This document shows, one piece after another, positions 41,871 through 51,331 of a stretch of DNA of 64,000 nucleotides. The DNA is from CAJQQK01 sp049116495 (GTDB lineage: Bacteria; Pseudomonadota; Alphaproteobacteria; Rhizobiales; Hyphomicrobiaceae), in the NCBI GenBank assembly GCA_049116495.1, contig JAGDYV010000030.1, forward strand, positions 1 through 64,000. The letters run 5' to 3'. The translations under genes and the position numbers were made by a program. The notes under the pieces are model-generated. The model was not told where the DNA came from, did not search any database, and saw only the letters and a program-made list of their open reading frames with translations. Within the stretch, counting starts at the first letter, position 1. Each line of letters begins with the position of its first letter.

Positions 41871-42710
41871 ATGCCACTCAATCTTGCAAAACTCTCAGAA
41901 CGAATTGGTGCCGAAGTCGACGGTCTCGATCTGCGACAACCATTGGAGCCGACGACCCGGCACGATCTGAACAAGGCTTTTGTCGATCACAGCGTCCTCG
42001 TCATTCGCGATCAGCAACTCGACCCACATGAGATGCTCACCGCCGTTCAGAATTTCGGCAACATTTTCCAACAGCACAACACCCGGTTCGCGCTCGAGGA
42101 TTGCCCGCAGATCCACTATATCTCGAATCAGGATCGGTACCCGGATGGGACACGCTACATTCCCGGCGAGGGCTACCACACGGATCATTCAAATGCCGCA
42201 CAGCCTCCGAAGGCAACCGTTTTGCATGCCGTGCAATTGCCGGATAGCGGCGGCGATACCCAGTTCGTCGACATGCATCACGCCTACCAAACCTTGTCGG
42301 ATGCAACCAAACAGCGCCTCGAGGGCCTGCAAGCCGTACATGTTTACCAAAGCCGGCACAGCGCTCGAAAACTAATGGCCCTGCCCAAAAGTGGTTCGGC
42401 CACGGCATCGCAATCCGTTACCCATCCGCTGGTGCGCACGCACCCGGAGACCGGCCGCAAATCGCTTTACCTCAATCCTGTCCGCATCGAATCCATTATC
42501 GGCATGTCGGACGCGGAAGCGCTGCCGCTACTCGAAGAGTTACTCCTGCACGCCGTCGATGAGCACTTTCAGTATCGCCACCAATGGCAGCAGGGCGACC
42601 TCGTGCTATGGGACAATCGCTGTCTCTTGCATAAAGCCAACGGCGACTACGACAATACCCAAACGCGCTATCTCTATCGTGTCATGCTGCAAGGAGACCG
42701 CCCGCAATAG
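41871..42710 (+). CDS. TauD/TfdA-family dioxygenase 4
   Basis: A 279-residue Fe(II)/2-oxoglutarate dioxygenase. The iron-site HxD is in GYHTDHSNAA, the distal His in WDNRCLLHKANG and the 2-oxoglutarate Arg in RYLYRVML. The N terminus (RIGAEVDGLDLRQPL) is typical. It is diverged from the three copies at 5-8 kb and lies apart from them. Its stop is 17 bp from the end of the convergent FAD-oxidoreductase gene. Confidence 0.88.
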   Translation: MPLNLAKLSERIGAEVDGLDLRQPLEPTTRHDLNKAFVDHSVLVIRDQQLDPHEMLTAVQNFGNIFQQHNTRFALEDCPQIHYISNQDRYPDGTRYIPGEGYHTDHSNAAQPPKATVLHAVQLPDSGGDTQFVDMHHAYQTLSDATKQRLEGLQAVHVYQSRHSARKLMALPKSGSATASQSVTHPLVRTHPETGRKSLYLNPVRIESIIGMSDAEALPLLEELLLHAVDEHFQYRHQWQQGDLVLWDNRCLLHKANGDYDNTQTRYLYRVMLQGDRPQ

Positions 42711-42727
42711 CGGCCACCACAGGCAAC

Positions 42728-44071
42728 TTACATATCGGCATCACCGAGAAAAGCGCCATCGCGCCTGAGCTGCCCTTGCAGAGCCGACATATCAATCTCG
42801 CCCGGCTTCCGGTCACCACCGCTTGACAATGCAGCTGCCGTGCCGACCGCCTGCCCCATCGCGAAGCACGGCCCACTGACACGCAACGACGCTTGTCCGT
42901 CCTGTGTCGTCGACGCACAGCGCCCGGCAACGAGCAGATTGTCGACGCCTTTCGGTACCGTCGTCGAGAACGGAATCTGATGATAGCCGCGGCCCTGCAC
43001 GAAGGTCCATTTGGCGGATCCTTTGACGTGCTGTTCCAGCGGCCAGCCATTACACCCGATAGAATCATCGAAGTCCCGACAGGACAAAACATCATCGCCT
43101 GAGAGCATGTACTGGCCAACGATCCGTCGCGTTTCACGAATACCAATCTGTGGTGCCGTTTCCAGCAGGTAGGCGTTTTCAAAACCTGGTACGCGGTCCT
43201 TCAGAAACCGAAAATACTCCTGCACCTGTCGCCGCCCTTCCTTTTCCGCGTAGGTCAGGTCGGCCCAGTCACTGCCATCAATCGGCGCACCGTCGCGACT
43301 GATCTGTGTCAGGTTGCAGCGCCATTCGCCGTCGTGCGGCTGCGGGTTGATGATTCCCGTCTTGCGCGGCAGGTCATAGTCATTGCCAGCCTCGGCGATC
43401 AGTTGCGTCAGGTTGGGTTTGCCTTCGCTCGCTGCACGCGCATCATCCACGTTGGCGAGGCGGAACATCGTCGTCGGATAGGCCATGAAGCCTTCATCAC
43501 CGCCTTTCACGCACTCAGCTCCGGACCAATGCGCCAGATCGGCATCGCCTGAACAGTCGATGAACACTTCTGCGCGGATCGCGCCACGCCCCGATTTCGT
43601 CTCGACGATCACCCCGTCAATCCGCGCGCCATCCATGACAACACCGGTTGCGAAAGTATGGAAGTGCAGGTCCACACCCGCGGACGTCATCAAATCATCC
43701 GCCGCCATTTTGTAAGCGGACGTGTCATAGGCTTGCGCTGCCGTGCCAAGTCCCCCTGCCGGGTCCTTCACAGGATGCGGCGGGCGCAACCCGCCCAGTC
43801 GGTCGAGGCGGGCCAGAATATCATCCGCGACACCGCGCACGACTTGCTGAACGGAGCCGTTGATGGTGGCGTGCAATCCGCAAAAATTCGTCACCATGGC
43901 GGCGGTGCCCATGCCGCCAAGAAACCCGTAGCGCTCGAGCAGAACGGTGCGCGCGCCCGTTCGCGCCGCCGCTGCTGCGGCTGCGATGCCCGCCGGGCCA
44001 CCGCCCAGAACAAGCACTTCGGTTTCTGCAAGCACCGGTGTCTCGCGCGCGGGTTCCGTAACCGTTGCCAT
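42728..44071 (-). CDS. FAD-dependent oxidoreductase (PF12831 type)
   Basis: A 447-residue flavoprotein with an N-terminal dinucleotide-binding motif VLVLGGGPAGIAAAAAAARTG and a later DCSGDADLA segment, plus VDNLLVAGRCAS near the C terminus. This is the FAD_oxidored pattern. Substrate unknown. The ATG at 44071 has GAGAGG upstream and removes an unsupported 43-residue extension. The next minus-strand gene upstream is an SDR, 94 bp away. Confidence 0.85.
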   Translation of the reverse strand: MATVTEPARETPVLAETEVLVLGGGPAGIAAAAAAARTGARTVLLERYGFLGGMGTAAMVTNFCGLHATINGSVQQVVRGVADDILARLDRLGGLRPPHPVKDPAGGLGTAAQAYDTSAYKMAADDLMTSAGVDLHFHTFATGVVMDGARIDGVIVETKSGRGAIRAEVFIDCSGDADLAHWSGAECVKGGDEGFMAYPTTMFRLANVDDARAASEGKPNLTQLIAEAGNDYDLPRKTGIINPQPHDGEWRCNLTQISRDGAPIDGSDWADLTYAEKEGRRQVQEYFRFLKDRVPGFENAYLLETAPQIGIRETRRIVGQYMLSGDDVLSCRDFDDSIGCNGWPLEQHVKGSAKWTFVQGRGYHQIPFSTTVPKGVDNLLVAGRCASTTQDGQASLRVSGPCFAMGQAVGTAAALSSGGDRKPGEIDMSALQGQLRRDGAFLGDADM

Positions 44072-44165
44072 ACTGGGACCTCTCAAATCACATCGTGTTG
44101 GGTGAACAAACCTGCAGCCGGCATCATCGGTCTTGCCGCATGGAAACGGTATGGGCTGCCGCCAG

Positions 44166-44906
44166 CTAGATCTTGGCGCCGCCGTCGAGCACCAGTGCAC
44201 TGCCCGTCATGAAATCGGATTCGTCGCTGGCCAGATACGTCGCAAGATCCGCGACCTCCCTCGGCGTCCCCATCCGCCCGACCGGTTGACGCACGTTGAA
44301 CGCCTCGCGCGCCGCTGCCGGGTCGTCCATCGCCGCGATCCGTTCACTCATCGACGGCGTCTCGATCGATGACGGACAGATCGCGTTGCAGCGGATACCT
44401 TTGTCGGAAAAATCACGCGCGATCGACTTCGTCATACCGATCACCGCACCTTTGCTCACACCATAGGCAAACCGGTCCGGCGCGCCGCCGATCGAAGAAA
44501 TCACCGATGCCATATTGACGATACTGCCACTGCCGGCGTCCAGCATCTTGGGCAGAACCGCCCGCGTCAGGCGAAACAGCGACGTGACGTTGAGATCGAT
44601 TGAGGCCTGCCAATCGTCTTCCGAGCACTCCAGGATCGTGCCAACCGCAACCCGGCCGGCACAATTGAACAGCACATCAATGCGCGTCAAACCATCAACG
44701 AAGCGCTGAATCTCACTGTCCCGGCGCACATCGACGACATGCGTACTGATCTCCGGATGCGCCTTGGCAAGCGCGCTCAGGCCTGTCTCATCAATATCGA
44801 TCGCGACGACGTCAGCACCTTCACCGGCAAAGACACCCGCCGTTTCCCGGCCAATCCCCGCCGCCGCGCCGGTAACAATACAAACTTTCCCTTCAAGTCG
44901 CGCCAA
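44166..44906 (-). CDS. SDR-family oxidoreductase
   Basis: A 246-residue short-chain dehydrogenase. Motifs: TGAAAGIG, NCAG, the catalytic SVISSIGG...YGVSK, and MTGSALVLDGGA at the end. A TTG at 44906 is the likely start: GGGAGA lies 7 nt before it and it yields the family N terminus (ARLEGKVCIVTG). The open frame extends 14 codons further upstream. It may act with the FAD-oxidoreductase downstream. Confidence 0.85.
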   Translation of the reverse strand: MARLEGKVCIVTGAAAGIGRETAGVFAGEGADVVAIDIDETGLSALAKAHPEISTHVVDVRRDSEIQRFVDGLTRIDVLFNCAGRVAVGTILECSEDDWQASIDLNVTSLFRLTRAVLPKMLDAGSGSIVNMASVISSIGGAPDRFAYGVSKGAVIGMTKSIARDFSDKGIRCNAICPSSIETPSMSERIAAMDDPAAAREAFNVRQPVGRMGTPREVADLATYLASDESDFMTGSALVLDGGAKI

Positions 44907-45036
44907 AACCCAATCTCCCTCAATGCTGAAATCACTGCCATGCAGCATATCACGGGAGATCGCATCGTCAGCATCAATGCGATGGCACGCAATCTATCAG
45001 TTCGGCGCCGGCGTCCTGGTCCGTATCAGCACGCTC

Positions 45037-45390
45037 TCAAATCTGCACGACGGTCTCAAAGCCGCCGAAAATCATGCGCTTGCCGTCAAACGGCATCGGG
45101 TTGTCCTTCATCTGGGCCTGCATCTCGCCCATGGCTTTGCCCATGCCTTCGTCGCGGGCGGCCTTGTCCGGCCACGTAATCCACGAAAATGCAACGGTTT
45201 CGTCGTCGGCACATTTAACCGCCATCGGCAGCGACGTGACATCACCGTCCGGAATATCATTCCCCCAGCAATCGGCGACCGACAAGGCGCCGTGCTTCTT
45301 GAAGATCGGCGCAACCTTCTCCGCGTGTGCCTCAAAGACGTCCCGGTTCTTGGTCGGGACGGCATAAACCGCAATATCGACATAGGCCAT
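45037..45390 (-). CDS. DUF1428-family protein
   Basis: A 117-residue protein of the DUF1428 family (MAYVDIAVYAVPTKNRDVF, HGALSVADCWGNDIPDG, ISWITWPDKAARDEG-like segment, FDGKRMIFGGFETV). It is a ferredoxin-like alpha+beta fold of the dimeric barrel type; function unknown. The ATG at 45390 was chosen because the family starts there. Confidence 0.85.
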   Translation of the reverse strand: MAYVDIAVYAVPTKNRDVFEAHAEKVAPIFKKHGALSVADCWGNDIPDGDVTSLPMAVKCADDETVAFSWITWPDKAARDEGMGKAMGEMQAQMKDNPMPFDGKRMIFGGFETVVQI

Positions 45391-45611
45391 CGTTAGGACT
45401 CCTGTTTCGTGCGCACGCGCAAGCTGTGGGTTAGCAGGACTTTGCATTACCGTCCGCCCAATATCGAACGGCCAGGTGGTCGCAATTGTGGCGTTTCCTG
45501 AAAAACACCAACACCGGCCGTTTGATACCACGTGAGACCCAGGTGGCCTACAGACATTGCAATGCCGTTGGGTGTAAGTTCGCGAACCGCAGCAATGGTA
45601 CGAAAGCGCCG

Positions 45612-46010
45612 ATGTACATTCCAGATGGGTTTTCGCAGGTTGTTCCCTACCTGTTTGTCGACGGGGCAGAATCCTACATCGCATTCCTGATCACCGGCCT
45701 CGGCGGCACGGAAGTCGGCCGTACGCTCGACGGTGATGGCCGCATCGCCAACTGCCAGATCCGGTTCGCAACGGCCACGATCATGGTCAGTGAAGCCTCG
45801 ACAGCCTACCCCGCCAGTCGCGCCGCCCTATACCTGTATGTCGAAGATGCCGAAGCCACGATGCGCCAGGCAATCAATGCTGGCGCGAGCCTCGAAATGA
45901 CCATTGCCAACATGTCCTATGGAGACCGCCAAGGCGGCATCAAGGACCCGGCTGGCAACATTTGGTGGCTCTCACAACGCCTGACTGATCAACCTTATCA
46001 TCAGGGGTAA
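45612..46010 (+). CDS. VOC-family (glyoxalase-like) protein
   Basis: A 133-residue single-domain vicinal-oxygen-chelate protein, PhnB-like. It starts MYIPDGFSQVVPYLFVDG and ends with GIKDPAGNIWWLSQR, the usual metal-Glu region here being without a clear Glu. Many such proteins are non-enzymatic or of unknown function. The start at 45612 fits family alignment; upstream frame is unsupported. Confidence 0.8.
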   Translation: MYIPDGFSQVVPYLFVDGAESYIAFLITGLGGTEVGRTLDGDGRIANCQIRFATATIMVSEASTAYPASRAALYLYVEDAEATMRQAINAGASLEMTIANMSYGDRQGGIKDPAGNIWWLSQRLTDQPYHQG

Positions 46011-46090
46011 CGGACACACGCTCGCAACGGAATAACTCATTTATCCCGTTCGCAAATTCCCAGATGCTCACGACCTAAAAGCACCAAGCG

Positions 46091-46165
46091 TGGCTCCGCG
46101 GGTAGGATTCGAACCTACGACCGATCGGTTAACAGCCGATTGCTCTACCACTGAGCTACCGCGGA
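46091..46165 (-). tRNA. tRNA-Asn (anticodon GUU)
   Basis: A 75-nt tRNA on the minus strand with encoded GCCA. TCCGCGG pairs with CCGCGGA, the D arm is GCTCAGTGGTAGAGC, the anticodon loop CTGTTAA reads GUU, and the T loop is TTCGAAT. Confidence 0.96.
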
Positions 46166-46305
46166 ATATCTTCACGTTCGAACGCTGGCAGATAGCAAAT
46201 TGCGTGCGATCTGGCCAGCCCTTTTTTCATGACTTGAAGAATAACCCGATCGTCCACAGCGGTCTGTGATCGGCGCCACACGACAAGCTGCCAATTGCCG
46301 TGGCC

Positions 46306-47064
46306 TCAACCTTCCATCACGCCGCTAACGGTGAACCCGCCATCGGCGCAATACACGTGCCCCGTCGTGAACGAACATTCGTCCGAGGCTAGAAAGGCTG
46401 CAACGGCGGCAATTTCGGACGGCTCGCCAAACCGGCGCAGCGGCATCCGCGCCATTACCGTTTCGGGCGGGTCGCCATCGCCGTTCACCCGGGTTCGCGT
46501 CGCGCCGGGCGCAACGGCGTTGACAAGAATGCCATGCTCGGCCAGCTCGATCGCCATGGTCTGGGTTAGATTGATGATCCCGGCCTTGCTCGCGCCATAG
46601 GCCGCCCGTCCGCGGCCGCCGAAGACACCCGAATTTGACGCAACGTGCACAATGCGGCCACCGTCACCTTGCTTGACCATCTGCCGGGCAGCCGCCTGTC
46701 CGCCGGTGAACGTGCCGTAAAGGTTGGTTGCCATCACGCGCTGCCACAGCGCATCATCCATCTCCAGGAACGGCTGGCGATCCGTGATCCCTGCATTCGA
46801 AACCAGAATATCGAGGCGGCCCCACTCGGCAACGGCCCGCGCCACCATCGCCTCGGTATTGACGCGCTCGCGCACATCAACCTTGAGACCGATTGCTTCG
46901 CCACCGGCCGCCCGGATCGACCCACTGCGCGCCTCAACGGCCGCATCCTCGATATCTGCGACCAACACTTTGGCGCCGTCAGCGGCAAGCCGATCCGCGA
47001 TCGCACCGCCAATGCCATGCCCCGCACCTGTCACAATCGCGACCTTACCGTCAAACCGCTTCAT
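46306..47064 (-). CDS. SDR-family oxidoreductase
   Basis: A 252-residue short-chain dehydrogenase. Motifs: TGAGHGIGGAIADRL, NAG in SNAGITDR, catalytic Ser and YGASKAG, and TGHVYCADGGFTVSG. It is similar to 3-oxoacyl-ACP reductase-like enzymes. Substrate unknown. It lies 139 bp from the histone-deacetylase-family gene on the same strand. Confidence 0.88.
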   Translation of the reverse strand: MKRFDGKVAIVTGAGHGIGGAIADRLAADGAKVLVADIEDAAVEARSGSIRAAGGEAIGLKVDVRERVNTEAMVARAVAEWGRLDILVSNAGITDRQPFLEMDDALWQRVMATNLYGTFTGGQAAARQMVKQGDGGRIVHVASNSGVFGGRGRAAYGASKAGIINLTQTMAIELAEHGILVNAVAPGATRTRVNGDGDPPETVMARMPLRRFGEPSEIAAVAAFLASDECSFTTGHVYCADGGFTVSGVMEG

Positions 47065-47203
47065 ATCAGTGTCTTTCCTTGTCTTCGTCCCAAGTTCCCC
47101 AGACGATCGATCCGTATCTAACCTTGCCAGTCAGCACGTGAGTCAGCACATACGACAGCAATTGAGAGCGCCCTGCATCTCCAGTCGGTTCTGACAGACC
47201 GTA

Positions 47204-48292
47204 TCAAGGTTTGCGCTCGTCCAGAAATTCCGTGACGAATCTTGGCGCGACGCTCTCGATCGCCGCCAGCGAATAGCCGCCTTCCTGGACAATAACCGTC
47301 GGCAGCGGCACCTCGCCATAGATGCGCCCGATCCGTCGGTAGGCATCCGACGTCACCTCAAGCCTGGAAAGCGGGTCTTCGACATGCGCATCCCAGCCCG
47401 CTGAGATCACGATCGCCTCAGCCTCCGTTGCCAACGCCGCCACAATCAATTGCTGATTGGCATCGATAAACGCTTCGTCATCTGCGCCCTGAGGCAGTGG
47501 CAGGTTGAGATTGAACTTGTCGCCTTCACCAAACCCGGTCTCATCTGCGTAGCCTGAAAAAAACGGGTAGTACTGCCGTGGATCGGTATGCGTCGAGCCA
47601 AAGAAAACATCGGAGCGGCGATAGAAGATCGCTTGGGTGCCATCACCATGATGCGTATCGAAGTCGAGCACCGCGACACGGCGAAAACGGGTCAACAGCA
47701 CTTCGGCCGCAATCGCCGCGTTGTTGAGAAAGCAAAAGCCCGACGCGCGGTCATGATACGCATGATGTCCGGGCGGACGGCAAAGCGCCATCGCCTCGTC
47801 GGCACCAGCCACGACCGCCTCGGCCGCAGCCACAGCGGCTTGTGCAGACGCGTAAACCGCCGGCCACGTACCCTCGCCGATGGCACATGCCATATCGCCG
47901 ACGTACCAACCAGCCCGCGCCACCACACCCTCGGCTCTCGGTCGTTCACGACAAGCAAGATCCGGCCCCGCGCTAACATAGGGGTGCACGTTCGGAAGGA
48001 CTTCGGGCCCGGCTCCCTGAATGGTTTGGAATTGGGCAAACGCCTCGCCAAGAAAACCGACGTAGTGGTCGGCGTGCACCCGCTCGATCGGCGCAAGCCC
48101 GAAATCCACAGGCGCCTCGATGTTCAGCCCGATGGCACGCAGGCCTTCTGCCATGCGCTCGGCACGCTCCGGCACTTCGAACGGCGCCACCAGCCGCCCC
48201 GCAGCCATAAACTGCTCCGGCGCGTGTGCCAGTTGCGCACTGGAATAGAAGAGCCTCATCTGTTCGCCGTCGTCCTTGTCACTGATCCGCAT
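47204..48292 (-). CDS. Histone deacetylase-family / acetylpolyamine amidohydrolase
   Basis: A 362-residue Zn-dependent deacetylase. Catalytic motifs are clear: RPPGHHAYHDRASGFCFLNN (His pair), VLDFDTHHGDGTQ (zinc Asp/His), SAGWDAH (zinc Asp), and QEGGYS. It resembles bacterial acetylpolyamine amidohydrolases, which remove acetyl from polyamines in the cytoplasm. The ATG at 48292 has TTGAGG upstream; an ATG 11 codons later (RLFYSSAQ) is also plausible. Confidence 0.88.
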   Translation of the reverse strand: MRISDKDDGEQMRLFYSSAQLAHAPEQFMAAGRLVAPFEVPERAERMAEGLRAIGLNIEAPVDFGLAPIERVHADHYVGFLGEAFAQFQTIQGAGPEVLPNVHPYVSAGPDLACRERPRAEGVVARAGWYVGDMACAIGEGTWPAVYASAQAAVAAAEAVVAGADEAMALCRPPGHHAYHDRASGFCFLNNAAIAAEVLLTRFRRVAVLDFDTHHGDGTQAIFYRRSDVFFGSTHTDPRQYYPFFSGYADETGFGEGDKFNLNLPLPQGADDEAFIDANQQLIVAALATEAEAIVISAGWDAHVEDPLSRLEVTSDAYRRIGRIYGEVPLPTVIVQEGGYSLAAIESVAPRFVTEFLDERKP

Positions 48293-48439
48293 TGGACCTC
48301 AACGATCCATGGACAACGAACCATCGCGTCGCCCATCTGACAAGGGGAAGATGTCAATGATCCAATAGCAGCATGATCATATCTGGTTTGATGGGAGCGC
48401 TGACAGTGCTTGCTGACACGGCGGGGTTTCAGACAACAT

Positions 48440-48628
48440 TCAGCTATCGGAAGACCTTGCTCGGCGGGTCACGCCTTGGGCATCAAGCTCGGCAAGTCGC
48501 CGCTTGAGCCGTGCGCCATCGGCAATTAACCATGCGATCAGCGCCACCAGCACCACCGCAACAATAGCGTAGGAAGACCAGATAAAGACGGCATGTTTGC
48601 CAAGATCAATCAGGGCCGGCCCCATCAT
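48440..48628 (-). CDS. ccmD: Heme exporter protein CcmD
   Basis: A 62-residue protein with one membrane segment (FIWSSYAIVAVVLVALIAWL) and a basic C-terminal tail, as in CcmD. It stabilises the CcmC-CcmE heme-transfer complex in cytochrome c maturation. Its start overlaps the ccmC stop by 4 bp. Confidence 0.88.
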   Translation of the reverse strand: MMGPALIDLGKHAVFIWSSYAIVAVVLVALIAWLIADGARLKRRLAELDAQGVTRRARSSDS

Positions 48629-49443
48629 CTCAATGCCTCACCAGCTGCTGCCGCATCGTCCCGTCGCGCCCGTTGCACCTGCACCTGCATCAACGCGCTC
48701 AGCCGACGGCGCAAAATCTCATTGCGCATTGCTTTGAGATGCAGCGCAAAAAACATCAGCGTAAACCCTAAAGCGCAGATCAATAGTGGCCACAGGATCG
48801 ACGGATGGATCTTCGGCCCGTCGCTGCGCAGTACACTCGACGGCTGATGTAATGTGTTCCAGCTCGGCAACTCAATGCCAAGCCAGGGTATGCTCAGCCC
48901 TTCGACCGAAATCTTGATGAACGGCAGAATAACGACACCGACAATTGCCAGCACGGCGGTCAATTTGCCCGCCAGCAATTCGTCATCCATCGACGACCGC
49001 AGCGCCATCAGTCCGAGATACATGAAAAACAGCACAAGCACCGATGTCAGCCTCGCGTCCCAGACCCAATAGGTCCCCCACATCGGTTTACCCCAAAGCG
49101 ATCCTGTCACCAGCGCCAGAAACGTAAATGCCGCCCCGATCGGAACCGCGGCCTTGGCAGAGACATCGGCCAGCGGATGGCGAAACACCAACAGACCGAA
49201 ACTCGACAGGGCGACCAACCCATAAGCCATCATTGCCAGCCACGCCGACGGTACGTGGATGAACATGATCTTCACCGTCTGGCCCTGCTGATAATCGTCA
49301 GGTGCCACGAAAAACGCCTGATAGAGACCAAGGCCCAGCAGTCCTGTCGCCACGATGGCCAGCACCAGCATGATCGGCCGCGACCAGGCCATGAACCGGG
49401 TCGGATTGGCAAACTGCTCCAACTGTCTCAATCGATTGACCAT
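48625..49443 (-). CDS. ccmC: Heme exporter protein CcmC
   Basis: A 272-residue membrane protein with six hydrophobic segments and the heme-handling WWD motif GKPMWGTYWVWDARLTS. Conserved histidines flank it (FIHVPSAW and NTLHQPSS). It presents heme to CcmE in the periplasm. The ATG at 49443 was chosen; the frame extends 22 codons upstream without similarity. ccmD follows, overlapping. No ccmA, ccmB or ccmE-I genes lie next to it, so the rest of the pathway must be elsewhere. Confidence 0.92.
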   Translation of the reverse strand: MVNRLRQLEQFANPTRFMAWSRPIMLVLAIVATGLLGLGLYQAFFVAPDDYQQGQTVKIMFIHVPSAWLAMMAYGLVALSSFGLLVFRHPLADVSAKAAVPIGAAFTFLALVTGSLWGKPMWGTYWVWDARLTSVLVLFFMYLGLMALRSSMDDELLAGKLTAVLAIVGVVILPFIKISVEGLSIPWLGIELPSWNTLHQPSSVLRSDGPKIHPSILWPLLICALGFTLMFFALHLKAMRNEILRRRLSALMQVQVQRARRDDAAAAGEALR

Positions 49444-49658
49444 CGAGTTCTCATCATCGCCGTTGAGGTGCGTCGATCGCACGCCGAAACGCGTCTGCGC
49501 GCAACCCAAAGATTCTCAACCCCAGGTTACCCGCTCGCGGCCACGCTTCTCTACCGGCAGATTATGTGTTTCCTGCGCCCAAGCAAACGCGGCACATATT
49601 CCAACCGCTCACGTAACCGGTTTCGGTCAATATCACCCTCAGCCCCCCAAGGGAGCTT

Positions 49659-50495
49659 CTATTCGCCCCGGTTCAGGTTCGCGAGAACCGTTTCGATATC
49701 AATTGGGTGTGGGCCATCCTTCAGCCCGCTAAGTCGGGTGAATATGTCGGCACTCGCGCTGTGGAATCCGCCAGGTTGACCGGCCGCCGCAAAAGTCTTT
49801 GAGATTTCTTCCATCTCATCCACCCAGCGCCAGGCTTTCGCCGGCACGCCGCGAACGGTGTTTTCCCGCTCGCTGCTTCGCCCGACACCATCCGCCTCCC
49901 ATTGCCTATAAAGCGCCTCGCGCACACCAAGTTGCTCAGCAGTCGCCATAATGCCGCACAGCAACGCCGCCGTCCCTTTCGTCAGCGCCGCGTAACACAT
50001 CTTCATCGCCGACGCCTCACCGACCTTGTCCGACATCACAATCGTACCGAGGTTCCCGCCGGCAAAACACGCTGCAACTTTGTCACGCGAAGGCCCGGAC
50101 AAATAAAGATACGTCGTGCCCGGCGCCCAGGCCGGATGACCGATAATGCCGCCATCGACAGCATCCCCGCCGCCACCAGCGACAATCGCCGCAACGCTTG
50201 CCATGCGCTCCGGTGAAATCGCGTTACCGTCGACAAACACACCCTTGAATTCAGCCGCGGCCACGGTGCGCGCGACATCTTCGGCGGCTGCAGGTGGACA
50301 AATGCTGCAAATCACATCGCTCTGCGCGCACAAGTCCGCGACGGTTCCCACGTCCACAAGACCGTGTTCGTCGGCCCGCTGCCGCGTTGCCGCACCACGG
50401 CCCTCTGATGCCCACAACGCTTCGTGTCCGCTACGAATTGCAGAGACCGCAATCGAAACGCCCATGCTTCCAGGATGCAAAAACCCAATTTTCAT
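49659..50495 (-). CDS. NAD(P)-binding 6-phosphogluconate dehydrogenase-like protein (DUF1932)
   Basis: A 278-residue protein with an N-terminal Rossmann motif (GFLHPGSMGVSIA) of the beta-hydroxyacid dehydrogenase type and a C-terminal DUF1932 helical domain (KMCYAALTKGTAALLCGIM). It is probably an NAD(P)-dependent hydroxyacid dehydrogenase. AAAGGA lies upstream of the ATG. It diverges from the phosphopantetheinyl transferase gene. Confidence 0.84.
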   Translation of the reverse strand: MKIGFLHPGSMGVSIAVSAIRSGHEALWASEGRGAATRQRADEHGLVDVGTVADLCAQSDVICSICPPAAAEDVARTVAAAEFKGVFVDGNAISPERMASVAAIVAGGGGDAVDGGIIGHPAWAPGTTYLYLSGPSRDKVAACFAGGNLGTIVMSDKVGEASAMKMCYAALTKGTAALLCGIMATAEQLGVREALYRQWEADGVGRSSERENTVRGVPAKAWRWVDEMEEISKTFAAAGQPGGFHSASADIFTRLSGLKDGPHPIDIETVLANLNRGE

Positions 50496-50530
50496 GATCT
50501 TAGTCCTTTAATCGGCATCTCGTCGGTCGT

Positions 50531-51313
50531 ATGCCGTCAGTCGTAACTTCAGCCCAGGCCCAAATCTTGCCAAACACCCTCAACATCGATCTTTGGTTTT
50601 GGCGCCTTGACGCATCGGCTCATCATGTTGCGCGGTGGCGGCGTAATCTCAACGCCATCGAACACGCGCGCATGGCCAGGTTCGTTTTCGAAAAGGACCA
50701 ACTCCGCTTTGCCATCTGCCGGTCGCGCGTGCGCCGTATCCTCGGACAATACACGCAAACCAGCCCGCACGACATCGCGTTTACCACGATAGGTCGCGAC
50801 AAACCCGTTCTCGCCGGTGACAATCCTCGAAGCATCGAGTTCAACCTCTCCCACACCGACGGCCTTGCATGTCTCGCTGTCACGCACGGCGCAGCCGTCG
50901 GAGTCGATCTTGAGGCCATGCGCGCGGTCAAAGACGAATTCATCGTCTATTCCCTCAACCAAGCGGAACACACATCCATTCTGTCACTCGACAGCACGGA
51001 GCGGGAAGCCGCGTTTCTGCGCCATTGGACCGCCAAGGAGGCCTACCTCAAGGCGCTTGGCACGGGCCTGTGGCAATCGCTCAAGACGTTTGATGTCGAC
51101 GTCCCGCTGACGAGTGCGCCAGGCAAATTCGTGCGAGGCAGCCTCCCCAGGATCGATGATCCGGCCGAGCGCGCCCGCCAGTGGCACCTCTACACGTTCG
51201 CACCGACCGGCCGGCACGTCGGCGCCTTGGCTTGCGCACCGCCCGAGGGCACGGCGATCAACATCCGCAGACGTTGGATCAGCACGCCGCCCGCATCAAT
51301 CCTCAACGCGTAA
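50531..51313 (+). CDS. 4'-phosphopantetheinyl transferase (Sfp type)
   Basis: A 260-residue Sfp-type enzyme that attaches phosphopantetheine from CoA to carrier proteins. The family motifs are visible: FNLSHTDGLACLAV, VGVDLEAM (metal-binding Asp and Glu) and WTAKEAYLKALGTGL. Length fits the Sfp group rather than the shorter AcpS type. No NRPS or PKS gene is in the window, so its carrier is elsewhere. Confidence 0.9.
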   Translation: MPSVVTSAQAQILPNTLNIDLWFWRLDASAHHVARWRRNLNAIEHARMARFVFEKDQLRFAICRSRVRRILGQYTQTSPHDIAFTTIGRDKPVLAGDNPRSIEFNLSHTDGLACLAVTHGAAVGVDLEAMRAVKDEFIVYSLNQAEHTSILSLDSTEREAAFLRHWTAKEAYLKALGTGLWQSLKTFDVDVPLTSAPGKFVRGSLPRIDDPAERARQWHLYTFAPTGRHVGALACAPPEGTAINIRRRWISTPPASILNA

Positions 51314-51331
51314 AACCCGATCGCCCGCGCC

